Assembly: GCF_030440515.1 (NCBI RefSeq)
Contig: NZ_CP076543.1
Coordinates: 1,798,001 to 1,862,000, forward strand
Source: Streptomyces xanthophaeus
Lineage (GTDB): Bacteria > Actinomycetota > Actinomycetes > Streptomycetales > Streptomycetaceae
Direction: 5' to 3'
Length of the DNA: 64,000 nt
This document shows positions 48,901 through 57,635 of this stretch, piece by piece. Made by a program: the position numbers and the translations under genes. The notes below the pieces were generated by a model. That model saw nothing but the letters and a program-made list of their open reading frames with translations. It had not been told where the DNA came from and made no database searches. Every line of letters starts with the position of its first letter. The stretch's first letter is position 1.

Positions 48901-49695
48901 ATGGCCACCACGTTCGCCAAGGCTGCCGAGGGCTCCGCCGCGGAGCGCACGCACGCCGCCCGCATCGAGCACGTCTCGAAGTCCTTCTCCGGCCCGGCCG
49001 GATCGCAGCTCGTCCTGGACGACATCAGTCTCGATGTCGCTCCCGGCGAGTTCGTCACCATCCTGGGCGCTTCGGGGTGTGGAAAGTCCACCCTGCTGAA
49101 CCTGGTCGCGGGTCTGGACAAGCCGTCCGCGGGGTCCATCGAGACCCCCGGCGGCCGTCCGGCGCTGATGTTCCAGGAGCACGCGCTCTTCCCGTGGCTG
49201 ACCGCGGGCAAGAACATCGAACTCGCCCTGCGCCTGCGCGGGGTGGCCAAGGCCGAGCGCCGCCCGGAGGCCGAGCGGCTGCTGGAGCTGGTCCGCCTCG
49301 GCGGCTCGTACGGCAAGCGCGTGCACGAGCTGTCCGGCGGTATGCGCCAGCGCGTGGCCCTGGCCCGGGCGCTCGCCCAGGACAGCCGGCTGCTGCTGAT
49401 GGACGAGCCGTTCGCCGCGCTCGACGCCATCACCCGGGACGTGCTGCACGGCGAGCTCACCCGCATCTGGGCCGAGACCGGGCTGTCCGTCCTCTTCGTC
49501 ACCCACAACGTGCGCGAGGCCGTCCGCCTCGCCCAGCGCGTGGTCCTGCTCTCCTCCCGGCCCGGCCGGGTCGCGAAGGAATGGACCGTGGACATCCCGC
49601 AGCCGCGCCGCATCGAGGACGCGGACGTCGCGGAACTGTCCCTGGAGATCACTGAACACCTGCGTGGGGAGATCCGCCGCCATGGCCAGCACTGA
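48901..49695 (+). CDS. Sulfonate-type ABC transporter ATP-binding protein
   Basis: 264 residues from the ATG at 48901 with GGAGGTGA 5 nt upstream (a GTG three codons earlier lies inside that site). Walker A LGASGCGKSTLLNLVAG, Q-loop FQEHALFPWLT, signature LSGGMRQRVALARAL, Walker B LLLMDEPFAALDAITRD and the H-loop FVTHNVREA. SsuB-like. Energises uptake with the overlapping permease gene. Confidence 0.92.
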   Translation: MATTFAKAAEGSAAERTHAARIEHVSKSFSGPAGSQLVLDDISLDVAPGEFVTILGASGCGKSTLLNLVAGLDKPSAGSIETPGGRPALMFQEHALFPWLTAGKNIELALRLRGVAKAERRPEAERLLELVRLGGSYGKRVHELSGGMRQRVALARALAQDSRLLLMDEPFAALDAITRDVLHGELTRIWAETGLSVLFVTHNVREAVRLAQRVVLLSSRPGRVAKEWTVDIPQPRRIEDADVAELSLEITEHLRGEIRRHGQH

Positions 49696-50578
49696 CATCA
49701 CTTCGAAGGCCACGGGCAAGACCGACGACCTGGCCGGCCTGGAGGCGGGCCTCGACGCCCTCGACGCGGTCCAGACCCACCGCACCCCCGTCCGCGAGAT
49801 CCTCGTCAAGAAGGTCCTCCCGCCGGTCCTGGCCGTGAGCCTGGTGCTCCTGGTCTGGCAGGTCCTCGTCGCGACGCACGTGACCGAGGAGACCAAGCTG
49901 CCCCCGCTGTCCGCGGTGTGGGACAGCCTGTCCGACATGTGGGTCAAGGGCACGCTGCTGGAGGTCATCTGGACCAGCGTCTCCCGGGGTCTGCTCGGCT
50001 TCCTGCTGGCCCTGGCCATCGGTACGCCGCTCGGACTGCTCGTCGCCCGGGTGAAGTTCGTCCGCGCCGCGATCGGCCCGATCCTCCAGGGCCTGCAGTC
50101 GCTGCCGTCGGTGGCCTGGGTGCCGCCGGCCGTGCTGTGGTTCGGCCTGAACGACGCGATGATGTACACGGTGATCCTGCTGGGCGCCGTCCCGTCCATC
50201 GCCAACGGCCTCGTCTCCGGCATCGACCAGATCCCGCCGCTGTACCTGCGGGCCGGCCGCACCCTGGGTGCCACCGGTCTGCGGGGGGCCCGGCACATCG
50301 TCATGCCGGCCGCGCTGCCCGGCTACCTGGCCGGTCTGAAGCAGGGCTGGGCCTTCTCCTGGCGCTCGCTGATGGCCGCCGAGATCATCGCCTCCTCGCC
50401 GGACCTGGGCCTGGGCCTGGGCCAGCTGCTGGAGAACGGCCGCAACAACATCGACCTGCCGGGCGTGTTCCTCGCGATCATCCTGATCCTGGTGGTCGGC
50501 ATCGCCATCGACCTGCTGATCTTCAGCCCGGTCGAGCGGTGGGTGCTGCGCAGCCGCGGCCTGCTGGCGAAGAGCTGA
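49682..50578 (+). CDS. Sulfonate-type ABC transporter permease
   Basis: 298 residues; the start overlaps the ATPase gene by 14 bp. About six transmembrane helices; the EAA loop is GATGLRGARHIVMPAALPGYLAGLKQGWAFSWRSLMAAEII, typical of SsuC/TauC permeases. N-terminal 35 residues are hydrophilic and longer than usual. Confidence 0.92.
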   Translation: MASTDITSKATGKTDDLAGLEAGLDALDAVQTHRTPVREILVKKVLPPVLAVSLVLLVWQVLVATHVTEETKLPPLSAVWDSLSDMWVKGTLLEVIWTSVSRGLLGFLLALAIGTPLGLLVARVKFVRAAIGPILQGLQSLPSVAWVPPAVLWFGLNDAMMYTVILLGAVPSIANGLVSGIDQIPPLYLRAGRTLGATGLRGARHIVMPAALPGYLAGLKQGWAFSWRSLMAAEIIASSPDLGLGLGQLLENGRNNIDLPGVFLAIILILVVGIAIDLLIFSPVERWVLRSRGLLAKS

Positions 50579-50583
50579 TCGCC

Positions 50584-51339
50584 GTGTCCTGCGCACTCCT
50601 GGTCATCGCCCACGGCAGCCGCGATCCGCGGCACGCGGCGACCGTGCACGCCCTCACGGGGCGGGTGCGGGCGCTGCGGCCGGGGCTGCGTGTGGAGACG
50701 GCCTTCCTGGACTTCAACACCCCCTCGGTGGGGCAGGCCCTGTCCTCGCTCTACCTGTCCGGCGTACGGGAGGTGGTGGCGCTCCCGCTGCTGCTGACCC
50801 GCGCCTTCCACGCGAAGTCCGACATCCCGGCGGCGCTCGCCGAGTCGACCTCGCGCCTGCCGGGGCTGTCGGTGCGGGTGGCGGACGTCCTCGGACCGTC
50901 CCCGCTCCTGCTGACCGCCCTGGAACGCCGGCTCGCCGAAGCCGGACTCACCCCGGCGGACCGCGCCACCACGGCCGTGGTGCTCGCGTCCGCCGGCTCC
51001 ACGGACCCGGAGGCGATCGCAGTGATCGCTGAAACCGCGCGGGAGTGGCGGCGTACCGGTTGGTGCGCCGTGCGGCCTGCGTTCGCCTCCGCTGCTCTGC
51101 CCCGTACGGAGGACGCCGTACGGGCCCTGCGCGCCGAGGGCTTCGCGCGGGTGGCGGTGGCCCCGTACGTCATCGCCCCCGGCCGCCTGCCGGACCGCAT
51201 CGCGGCCGGCGCCGACGCCGCGGGCGCGGACGTCGTCGCGGACGTCCTGGGCGCGGCCCCGGAACTGGCCCGGCTGCTGCTGCGGCGCTTCGACGCGGCC
51301 GCGACGGCGCCGGCCCGGCTGCCCGCCCTGACCGCGTAG
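50584..51339 (+). CDS. Sirohydrochlorin ferrochelatase (CbiX/SirB-like)
   Basis: 251 residues from a GTG 5 bp after the permease stop. Two CbiX half-domains: LLVIAHGSRDPRHAATVHALTGRV with the catalytic His in AHGSRD, and VVALPLLLTRAFHAKSDIPAAL, with His in FHAKSD. The second half (VVLASAGSTDPEAIAVIAETA ...VAPYVIAPGRLPDRIAAGA) retains the fold. It inserts iron into sirohydrochlorin to make siroheme, the cofactor of the sulfite reductase encoded at the head of the same operon. Confidence 0.9.
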   Translation: MSCALLVIAHGSRDPRHAATVHALTGRVRALRPGLRVETAFLDFNTPSVGQALSSLYLSGVREVVALPLLLTRAFHAKSDIPAALAESTSRLPGLSVRVADVLGPSPLLLTALERRLAEAGLTPADRATTAVVLASAGSTDPEAIAVIAETAREWRRTGWCAVRPAFASAALPRTEDAVRALRAEGFARVAVAPYVIAPGRLPDRIAAGADAAGADVVADVLGAAPELARLLLRRFDAAATAPARLPALTA

Positions 51340-51386
51340 CCGGGACACCCCCGGCTCCGGGCCGCGGCCGCCGGCACGGGTGAGGG

Positions 51387-52358
51387 TCAGGGCAGGGTCC
51401 AGATCCGGGTGGTCACCAGGTAGAAGACCACGGCCCAGAAGACGAGCAGGACGGTGACGATCCCGATGCCGATGAGGTTGGTCCGGGCCGCCGGTTCGTC
51501 CGCCGACGGGCGCAGCCACCGCCCCAGCAGCGGGTTCACGTAGTAGGGCATCGTGAAGAAGCTCATGACGAGGCTCGACAGCAGGTTCCCCACGAGCAGG
51601 CCGATCCAGATCGGCAGCTTCAGCGGCGACAGGGCGAGCGCCAGGAGGACGACGGTCGGGTACAGGCCGACCCAGACCGCGATGGCGGTCTTGGTGACCG
51701 AGGGCGGGGGTGCTTCCCTGCCGTTCTCCTCGAAGGCGAACCAGCTGCCGAAGGAGTTGTCGATCGTGCGCAGCCTGAAGTCGTACTGCTTCCCCTCGGC
51801 GAGCACCCGGCGCCGCCTGTCCGACGTCAGCCAGGCGTCGAGGTGCTCCGCGTTGTCGAACCGGTACAGCGTGGTCCATTCCTCCTGGACCCCCTCGATG
51901 GGCGGGAAGAACTCACTTCCGCGGAAGCCTTCGAACTTGCTCTCCTCCTCGTTCATCCGGCGCTGCCATGCGAGGAAGTCCTCGACGTGCTCCGGGTGGA
52001 CACGGTGGGTGATCACCACGGTCACCAGTGGATCCTGTGCGGGTGCGTGGCCGCTGACGACCTGCTGGGCTCCGGGGCCGTCGAGGTACTTGTCGCCGGC
52101 TTCGAGGAGTTCCTTGCGGGTCGGGCTGTTGATCCACGCCTGCAGGTGGGGGATCGAGTCGTACCGGTAGACCACGACCCATTCGGGTTGCAGGGGTGTC
52201 GGCGGGGCGACCTCGACGCCGAGGTACCCGTCGTACTCGGCGGCGGCGGCGTTGACGTCCTGCTGCCACGTCTCGTACTCCCGCTCCCGTCCGGGCAGGA
52301 CCTTCTGGGCGATGATCGCCGTGGCCTCGGCGTCTTCCTGGTGCTTGTCGGTGTCCAT
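51387..52358 (-). CDS. Membrane-anchored double ABM-domain protein
   Basis: 323 residues. Two antibiotic-biosynthesis-monooxygenase-type ferredoxin-like domains in tandem: ATAIIAQKVLPGREREYETWQQDVNAAAAEYDGYLGVEV...VVYRYDSIPHLQAWINS (about 12-80) and VTVVITHRVHPEHVEDFLAWQRRMNEEESKFEGFRGSEF...LYRFDNAEHLDAWLTS (about 112-180). Three C-terminal transmembrane helices follow (about 222-242, 249-270, 297-318). It starts 4 bp after the Mo-subunit stop and so belongs to that operon. The family is known as small cofactor-free or heme-type oxygenases and quinol-binding proteins; the combination with a molybdenum hydroxylase is unusual. Confidence 0.82.
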   Translation of the reverse strand: MDTDKHQEDAEATAIIAQKVLPGREREYETWQQDVNAAAAEYDGYLGVEVAPPTPLQPEWVVVYRYDSIPHLQAWINSPTRKELLEAGDKYLDGPGAQQVVSGHAPAQDPLVTVVITHRVHPEHVEDFLAWQRRMNEEESKFEGFRGSEFFPPIEGVQEEWTTLYRFDNAEHLDAWLTSDRRRRVLAEGKQYDFRLRTIDNSFGSWFAFEENGREAPPPSVTKTAIAVWVGLYPTVVLLALALSPLKLPIWIGLLVGNLLSSLVMSFFTMPYYVNPLLGRWLRPSADEPAARTNLIGIGIVTVLLVFWAVVFYLVTTRIWTLP

Positions 52359-52362
52359 GTGC

Positions 52363-55080
52363 TCAGGCCTTCGAGTGCGACCGCTTCCCGCCGATCCGGT
52401 CGTAGATCCGTTCCGGTGTCAGGGGCAGCGACCGGTAGCGGATGCCCGTGGCGTCCTGGAGGGCGTTCGCCAGTGCGGGGGCCACCGGGTTGATGCTGCA
52501 TTCCGCCATGCCCTTCGCCCGCATCGGCCCGACAGAATCCGCCGAGCCCACCAGGAGCACCTCGGTGCGCGGAACATCGGCGAAGGTGGGGATGCGGTAG
52601 TTGCGGAGATTCGGGTTGACCACGACGCCGTCGGCGTCGAGACGGAGGTTCTCGGTCAGCACGAAGCCGATTCCCTGGGCGACGGCGCCTTCCACCTGTC
52701 CCCGTACCTGCGCGGGGTTGATGACGAAGCCGGCGTCGGTTGCCTGGACGCTGTGGAGGACCTGGATCTCACCGGTCACCCGGTGGACCGCGATCCGGAA
52801 CCCGTGCGCGTTGGAGACGGCGCTCCGGGGCGATCCGTAGGCCTTGCGGGCGGCGGTGAACCGGATGCCGCGCACCCGGGCCAGCGCGACTATTTCGGCC
52901 AGCGACACCCGCTGGTCCCCGCAGACGACTCCGTCGTCGTCCATCGAGCACATCACCGGGTGGATGCCCGTGTGGGCGGCGGCGAACTCCAGGATGCGGT
53001 CGCGCACGGCGTTGGCCGCGCGCAGCACCGCGTTGCCCGCCACGAAGAGGCCCGCGCTCGCGAAGGCTCCGGTGTCGAACCCCGTGCGGTCGGTGTCGGA
53101 CTGCACCAGGCGGATCCGCGACGGTGTGGTGCCCAGCTGGTCGGCGGCGATCTGGACGTGGGCGGTCGAGGTGCCCTCGCCGAATTCGACCGTGCCGACC
53201 GCGACCTCGTAGACGAGGTCGTCGCCGAGCGTCACCCAGGCCTCCGAGATGTGCTCGGTCGGCGGCGCCGTCTCGTGCAGGGAGGCCGCGGCGCCCGCCC
53301 CGACGAGCCAGTCCGGGCCGAGGTGCGGGTCCCCGGCCGTCCGGGCCAGGGCCCTGTCCACCAGGTCGACGCACTGCGCGAGGCCGTCCTCGGTGAACGT
53401 CACGTCGTCGGGGCCGTCGTGCAGGGCGACGAGCGGGTCACCCGGACGCACGATGTTGCGGCGGCGCAGTTCGAGCGGATCCATGTGCAGGGCGAGGGCG
53501 AGTTCGTGCATCGCCGATTCCACGGCGAAGGCCGGCTGCGTCATCCCGTACCCGCGCAGCGCTCCGCTCGGAACGGTGTTGGTGTAGACGGAGTACGCGT
53601 CGTACTTCTTGTTGGCGCAGCGGTAGATCATGACGGCCGCACCGCCCGCGAACAGGGTTTCGCCGCCGTGGTTGCCGTAGGCGCCCGTGTTCGACACGTT
53701 GCGGACCTGGAAGGCCGTGAGCGTCCCGTCCGCCTTCGCGCCCAGCTTGACGGTCAGCGTCATCGGATGGCGCGGCGAGGCCGTGGTGAACTCCTCCTCG
53801 CGGGTGTACTCGAAGCACACGGGCCGCCCGGTGTCGAGCGCGGCGAGCGCGGCCAGGTCCTCCGAGATGACTTCCTGCTTGCCGCCGAAACCGCCACCGA
53901 CGCGCTTGCAGAACACGCGGAGCTGGTCCGGGCGCAGCGCGAACAGGTGGGCGAGTTTGACCTTGGCGATGGAGGGCGACTGCGAGCTGGTGCGGACGTT
54001 CAGACGTCCGTCCTCCATCCAGGCGATCGAGCCGTGGGTCTCCAGGTGCGCGTGCTGCACGCGCGGGGACGAGTAGGTGCCTTCGTGGATCACGTCGGCC
54101 TCGGCGAAGCCCGCTTCCACGTCTCCGATGTGCGAATGGATCTCGAGCAGGATGTTGTGGACGGGGTCGCGGACGAAGGGGTCGTCCGCCCCGTGGATCT
54201 GCGGGGCTCCCTCGGCCATGGCCTCCTCGGGATCGAACACCGCGGGCAGCGGCTCGTACTCGACGACGACGTTCCGGCAGCCCTCCTCCGCGGCGCCGGG
54301 CGTGTCGGCGACGACGGCGACGACGCGCTGTCCGGCGAAGCGGACCGTCCGGTCGAGGATGAGGGTGTCGTCCGGGTCGACCAGGTGGTCGGTGTGGATC
54401 GCCGTGGTGAAGCGCCTGCGCGGCACGTCCTCCCAGGTGTAGACCCGCTGTACGCCGGGAACCGCGAGGGCGGCGCTCTTGTCGATCGACAGGATCCGGG
54501 CGTGGGCGTGCGGCGAGTGCAGCACCTTGAGGTGCAGCATGCCGTCCATGTGGGTGTCCATGGTGAACTCGGCGCGGCCCGTCACCACGTCGTTGGCGGC
54601 AGGGGCTCCGACGCTCGTTCCGGCGGCCTTTCCCGGCCTGGCGCTCTCCACGCCGACGACGCCCCGCACGGCGTCCTCGATTCCCCGGTAGCCGGTGCAC
54701 CGGCACAGGTTGCCCTTCAACGCCCGTGGCAGATCGGCCTTCTGGGACTCGGTGAAGGTCGCCGAGGTCATGATCATCCCGGCGGTGCAGAAGCCGCACT
54801 GGAATCCCGGGGCGTCGCGGAACTGGCGCTGCATCGGATGCAGGCTGCCGGGCGAGCCCAGCCCCTCGATGGTGGTCACCTCACGGCCGTCGGCGCGGAA
54901 GGCGGGGGTGATGCAACTGTGCACGGGGCTGCCGTCCAGCCATACCGTGCAGGCACCGCAGTCTCCCGCGTCGCAGCCCTTCTTGACACCGAAGTGGCCG
55001 AGCGAGCGGAGGAAGGTGCGCAGGCACTGCCCGGGCGCCGGCTCCTCGCCGAAGCTCCTGCCGTTCACGCGGTACGTCAT
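52363..55080 (-). CDS. Molybdenum hydroxylase, fused 2Fe-2S and Mo subunits (xanthine dehydrogenase-like)
   Basis: 905 residues, larger than a lone Mo subunit because an entire 2Fe-2S domain is fused at the front. Cluster 1 Cys36, Cys41, Cys44 and Cys56; cluster 2 Cys95, Cys98, Cys126 and Cys128. The Mo part begins near 165 with hammerhead-type TGRAEFTMDTHMDGMLHLKVLHSPHAHARI, then VGGGFGGKQEVISEDLAALAAL, SGALRGYGMTQPAFAVE, and AKGMAECSINPVAPALANAL, whose Glu is the expected catalytic base. The start overlaps the FAD subunit stop (ATGA). Substrate unknown: purine, aldehyde or aromatic heterocycle. Confidence 0.9.
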   Translation of the reverse strand: MTYRVNGRSFGEEPAPGQCLRTFLRSLGHFGVKKGCDAGDCGACTVWLDGSPVHSCITPAFRADGREVTTIEGLGSPGSLHPMQRQFRDAPGFQCGFCTAGMIMTSATFTESQKADLPRALKGNLCRCTGYRGIEDAVRGVVGVESARPGKAAGTSVGAPAANDVVTGRAEFTMDTHMDGMLHLKVLHSPHAHARILSIDKSAALAVPGVQRVYTWEDVPRRRFTTAIHTDHLVDPDDTLILDRTVRFAGQRVVAVVADTPGAAEEGCRNVVVEYEPLPAVFDPEEAMAEGAPQIHGADDPFVRDPVHNILLEIHSHIGDVEAGFAEADVIHEGTYSSPRVQHAHLETHGSIAWMEDGRLNVRTSSQSPSIAKVKLAHLFALRPDQLRVFCKRVGGGFGGKQEVISEDLAALAALDTGRPVCFEYTREEEFTTASPRHPMTLTVKLGAKADGTLTAFQVRNVSNTGAYGNHGGETLFAGGAAVMIYRCANKKYDAYSVYTNTVPSGALRGYGMTQPAFAVESAMHELALALHMDPLELRRRNIVRPGDPLVALHDGPDDVTFTEDGLAQCVDLVDRALARTAGDPHLGPDWLVGAGAAASLHETAPPTEHISEAWVTLGDDLVYEVAVGTVEFGEGTSTAHVQIAADQLGTTPSRIRLVQSDTDRTGFDTGAFASAGLFVAGNAVLRAANAVRDRILEFAAAHTGIHPVMCSMDDDGVVCGDQRVSLAEIVALARVRGIRFTAARKAYGSPRSAVSNAHGFRIAVHRVTGEIQVLHSVQATDAGFVINPAQVRGQVEGAVAQGIGFVLTENLRLDADGVVVNPNLRNYRIPTFADVPRTEVLLVGSADSVGPMRAKGMAECSINPVAPALANALQDATGIRYRSLPLTPERIYDRIGGKRSHSKA

Positions 55081-55904
55081 GTCGGGCTCCCGGACGCGAG
55101 TTCACGGCGGATCTCCTCGGCGAAGTGCTTCGTCAGATGGCGGCGGTGGCCGGGAGTGCCGTTGGGATCGTCGAACCAGAGGTCGGTGGGGATGACGTCG
55201 ATGCTCTGCTGCAGGGTCGGGGCGTCGGGCATGGTGTCGAAGACCATGCGCACGGGTCGGGTGGTGCCGGCCGTGACGGTGAGCAGCAGGTCGTTGTTCC
55301 CCGGCGTGCGCGTACCGATGAGGAACACCGTCGAGCGGCCGAGGCGGGTCAGGGTGAACCGGCGGTGCGCGGTGCGTTTGCGCAGGCTGTGCACCGGGAT
55401 CTCGATGCGTCGCAGGATCTCCCCGGGGGCGAGGGCGTTCTGGTGGTTGCCGGTCACGAAGTCGAGGGCGTCGACGGTGCGCGTCGTCCCGTCGGGGGCC
55501 CACAGTTCGTAGCGTGCCTCCAGCGCGACCGTCAGCGTGATCATGGGGCCGGCCGGCAGCGACATGCAGATGTTTCCGCCCACGGTCGCCGCGTTCCACA
55601 CCTTGAAGGAGGACAGGAACGCCTCGCAGGCCGTCGCGAACAGGGATCCGGCGGTCCAGTCGGCCGGGGGCCGGAAGGCGTGGAACTCGCGGACGGTGCA
55701 GGTGGCGCCGATTTCGAGGCCCTTGTCGGTGGGGACGAGGGGGGCCCACGGCAGGGTGGTCAGGTCGACCAAGCGGCGCAGGTCCGGCTGTTCCACCGAG
55801 AACAGCCACGTCCCGCCGGCGAGCCAGGCATCGCCTTCGCGCCAGTCCGCGCCCGGCCGGTCGGGGGGACGCCGGACGATTTCGGTGATCGTGTTGAGGT
55901 CCAC
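55077..55904 (-). CDS. Molybdenum hydroxylase, FAD-binding subunit
   Basis: 275 residues, first gene of the operon. FAD-PCMH motifs: WLAGGTWLFSVEQPDLRRLVDLTTLPW and WNAATVGGNICMSLPAGPMITLTVAL. The C-terminal part includes ALAPGEILRRIEIPVHSLRKRTAHRRFTLTRLGRST. Unlike the purine-cluster FAD protein, it pairs with a fused FeS-Mo partner. Upstream 55905 onward is non-coding on this strand and should hold its promoter. Confidence 0.9.
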   Translation of the reverse strand: MDLNTITEIVRRPPDRPGADWREGDAWLAGGTWLFSVEQPDLRRLVDLTTLPWAPLVPTDKGLEIGATCTVREFHAFRPPADWTAGSLFATACEAFLSSFKVWNAATVGGNICMSLPAGPMITLTVALEARYELWAPDGTTRTVDALDFVTGNHQNALAPGEILRRIEIPVHSLRKRTAHRRFTLTRLGRSTVFLIGTRTPGNNDLLLTVTAGTTRPVRMVFDTMPDAPTLQQSIDVIPTDLWFDDPNGTPGHRRHLTKHFAEEIRRELASGSPT

Positions 55905-56556
55905 GGGGATCGGCCTCCCTCACGACGGCAGCCGTGTGACGGACCGTCCACCGGTCTTCGGTGCACGCGGGCGGCGTCACGACCTCGGGCGACGACCGCA
56001 CCGCATCCGCGTCGAAGCCCGGATCGGCCACGGGGCACCGCCGGTGCGACCCGGACTCGGCCCCAGGTCGAATCCGGTTCCGCTCCGGCCGCTGCGGTCG
56101 GTCACTTCGACGAGGACCGGCGGACGTAGAGACTCCCCTTCAGCGTATCCCCGACCGGCCCCGCCCCGCCAAGCGCAGCCGCCAGGCCGTCTCTCTCGGC
56201 CGGAGCGGTGGTGACCGTCCTGACGTCCGCCGGCTGGTGGCTCCACGGGGCCGACCAGGAACTGGACGGAAAGGCTCCGGTCTCCTGCGGCGAGGCGGTC
56301 CGCTTCCTTCAAGCCGCCCGTCCCCCCGAGACTGCACGGAACGAGCGGTGCACGAAGGGCCAGTGGCGGACCACTTGGTACAACATCTACTTCCAGACCT
56401 CGCCGGCGGAGGTGTGGGCACGTCGAACTGACGGCTTCCGGCGGATCTACGGACTCAGCGGGCAGGGCCACCGTGTCGGCGTCCCGGTGCGGTACTTGAC
56501 CGCGATCGCATCGGCCACCTGCCGGCGATCCCGTCCGATGATCTCGAGGAAACGGC
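55905..56556. other. 652-bp region without a confident gene
   Basis: The left part is the likely promoter region of the molybdenum hydroxylase operon. The right part (from 56208) has an open plus-strand frame, listed separately. No hairpin, repeat or tRNA stands out. Confidence 0.5.
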
Positions 56557-56559
56557 CTA
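56208..56559 (+). other. Possible decayed coding segment
   Basis: A plus-strand frame starting GTG reads VTVLTSAGWWLHGADQE, PVSCGEAVRFLQAARPPETA and WRTTWYNIYFQTSPAEVW, with high third-position GC until about 56500. The frame then runs on to 56672 antisense to the PanE-like gene with ordinary shadow composition. No family recognised; may be the remains of a gene or a short orphan. Confidence 0.25.
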
Positions 56560-57558
56560 GACGCGGGCCGCCGCCTCGTCCGCGAGGGCCGTCAGGTCCA
56601 CGGCGGACATCGCGCCCGGCGGCAGGCCCTCCCGGGCGAAGATGTTCGCCGCGTGCCGCAGGACGTCGTTGACCGGGGTCGGCACCCCGTGCAGCCGGCC
56701 CAGCAGGGAGATCTCCCCGTTGAGGTAGTCCGCCTCCACCGAGCCCGTGCCCCGCGCCAGGCTCTGCCAGGACGAGCCGCCCCGCACCCCTGCCGGCTGG
56801 TTCACCTTGCCCTCGCGCGCCGACGCCTGCTCGGCGTCCGAGGCGTAGGCGATGCCCGCCGCGCCGAAGGCGGCCTTGCCCTCACGGACGGCCCGCAGGA
56901 GCAGCGCGGCCTTCACCGGGTCCGGCTCCGGTCCGGTCGTCGCCTGGATCGCGTTGCCCAGGTTCCCGAGCAGCTTCGCGTACTTCCACCGCATCACGTC
57001 CTGGGTCGGCGGCGCCTCGAAGCCGGCCTTGCCGAGGTCGGCCGCGACGGCCCGGGACACGGCGTCCGTGCCGCCCGCCGCCCGGCCCACGTGCAGGACC
57101 CCGGTCAGCGGCGCGCACAGCGCCGAGACCACGCCCGGCTCCAGGAAGGTGGCGGGCAGCCATACGCACACCCCGTACACGCGCGCGAAGCGCCGTAGCG
57201 CCAGCCGCTCGCTCTCCACGCCGTTCTGTGCACACAGCACCGGCAGCCGCTGCGCGGCCGTACCGCCGCCCGCGACCTCCGCGTCGCCCCACGCGTCGAG
57301 CGCGGCGATGGCGTCCTGGGTCTTCACGGACAGCAACAGCACGTCGTCCGGGCGCAGTTCACCCAGTTCGTCCGGTCCGGTGACGACGGGCAGCCGGTGC
57401 ACCCGGGTCCCGTCGGCCGTCGTGAGCCGCAGCCCCTCGGTCCGCAGGGCCTGCGCGTGCGCGCCGCGGGCGACGAGTACGACCTCGCCGCCCGCCTCCG
57501 CGAGCCGTCCGCCGATGGTGGCGCCGACCGCGCCCGCGCCGATGATGATGTAACGCAT
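56557..57558 (-). CDS. 2-dehydropantoate 2-reductase family protein (ApbA/PanE)
   Basis: 333 residues from the ATG at 57558 (an in-frame start six codons earlier is less family-like). N-terminal Rossmann site MRYIIIGAGAVGATIGGRLAEAGGEVVLVARG, then LLLSVKTQDAIAAL and CAQNGVESERLALR. C-terminal helical domain: MRWKYAKLLGNLGNAIQATTG (catalytic Lys region) and SSWQSLARGTGSVEADYLNGEISLLGRLHGVPTPVN. NADPH-dependent reduction of ketopantoate to pantoate or of a related 2-oxo acid. No pantothenate genes adjacent, so the exact substrate is open. Confidence 0.85.
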   Translation of the reverse strand: MRYIIIGAGAVGATIGGRLAEAGGEVVLVARGAHAQALRTEGLRLTTADGTRVHRLPVVTGPDELGELRPDDVLLLSVKTQDAIAALDAWGDAEVAGGGTAAQRLPVLCAQNGVESERLALRRFARVYGVCVWLPATFLEPGVVSALCAPLTGVLHVGRAAGGTDAVSRAVAADLGKAGFEAPPTQDVMRWKYAKLLGNLGNAIQATTGPEPDPVKAALLLRAVREGKAAFGAAGIAYASDAEQASAREGKVNQPAGVRGGSSWQSLARGTGSVEADYLNGEISLLGRLHGVPTPVNDVLRHAANIFAREGLPPGAMSAVDLTALADEAAARV

Positions 57559-57635
57559 GCCACGAGCCTGGCACATCCGGCCCGCCGGGTCGCCGCCGGG
57601 GCACGGCGAACTTCCGTGCCGCCGCGGGACGCGCC

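Noticed and set aside
52252..55512. Plus-strand open frame of 1086 codons
   Set aside because: Antisense to the molybdenum hydroxylase; Gly/Val/Asp/Arg-rich shadow.
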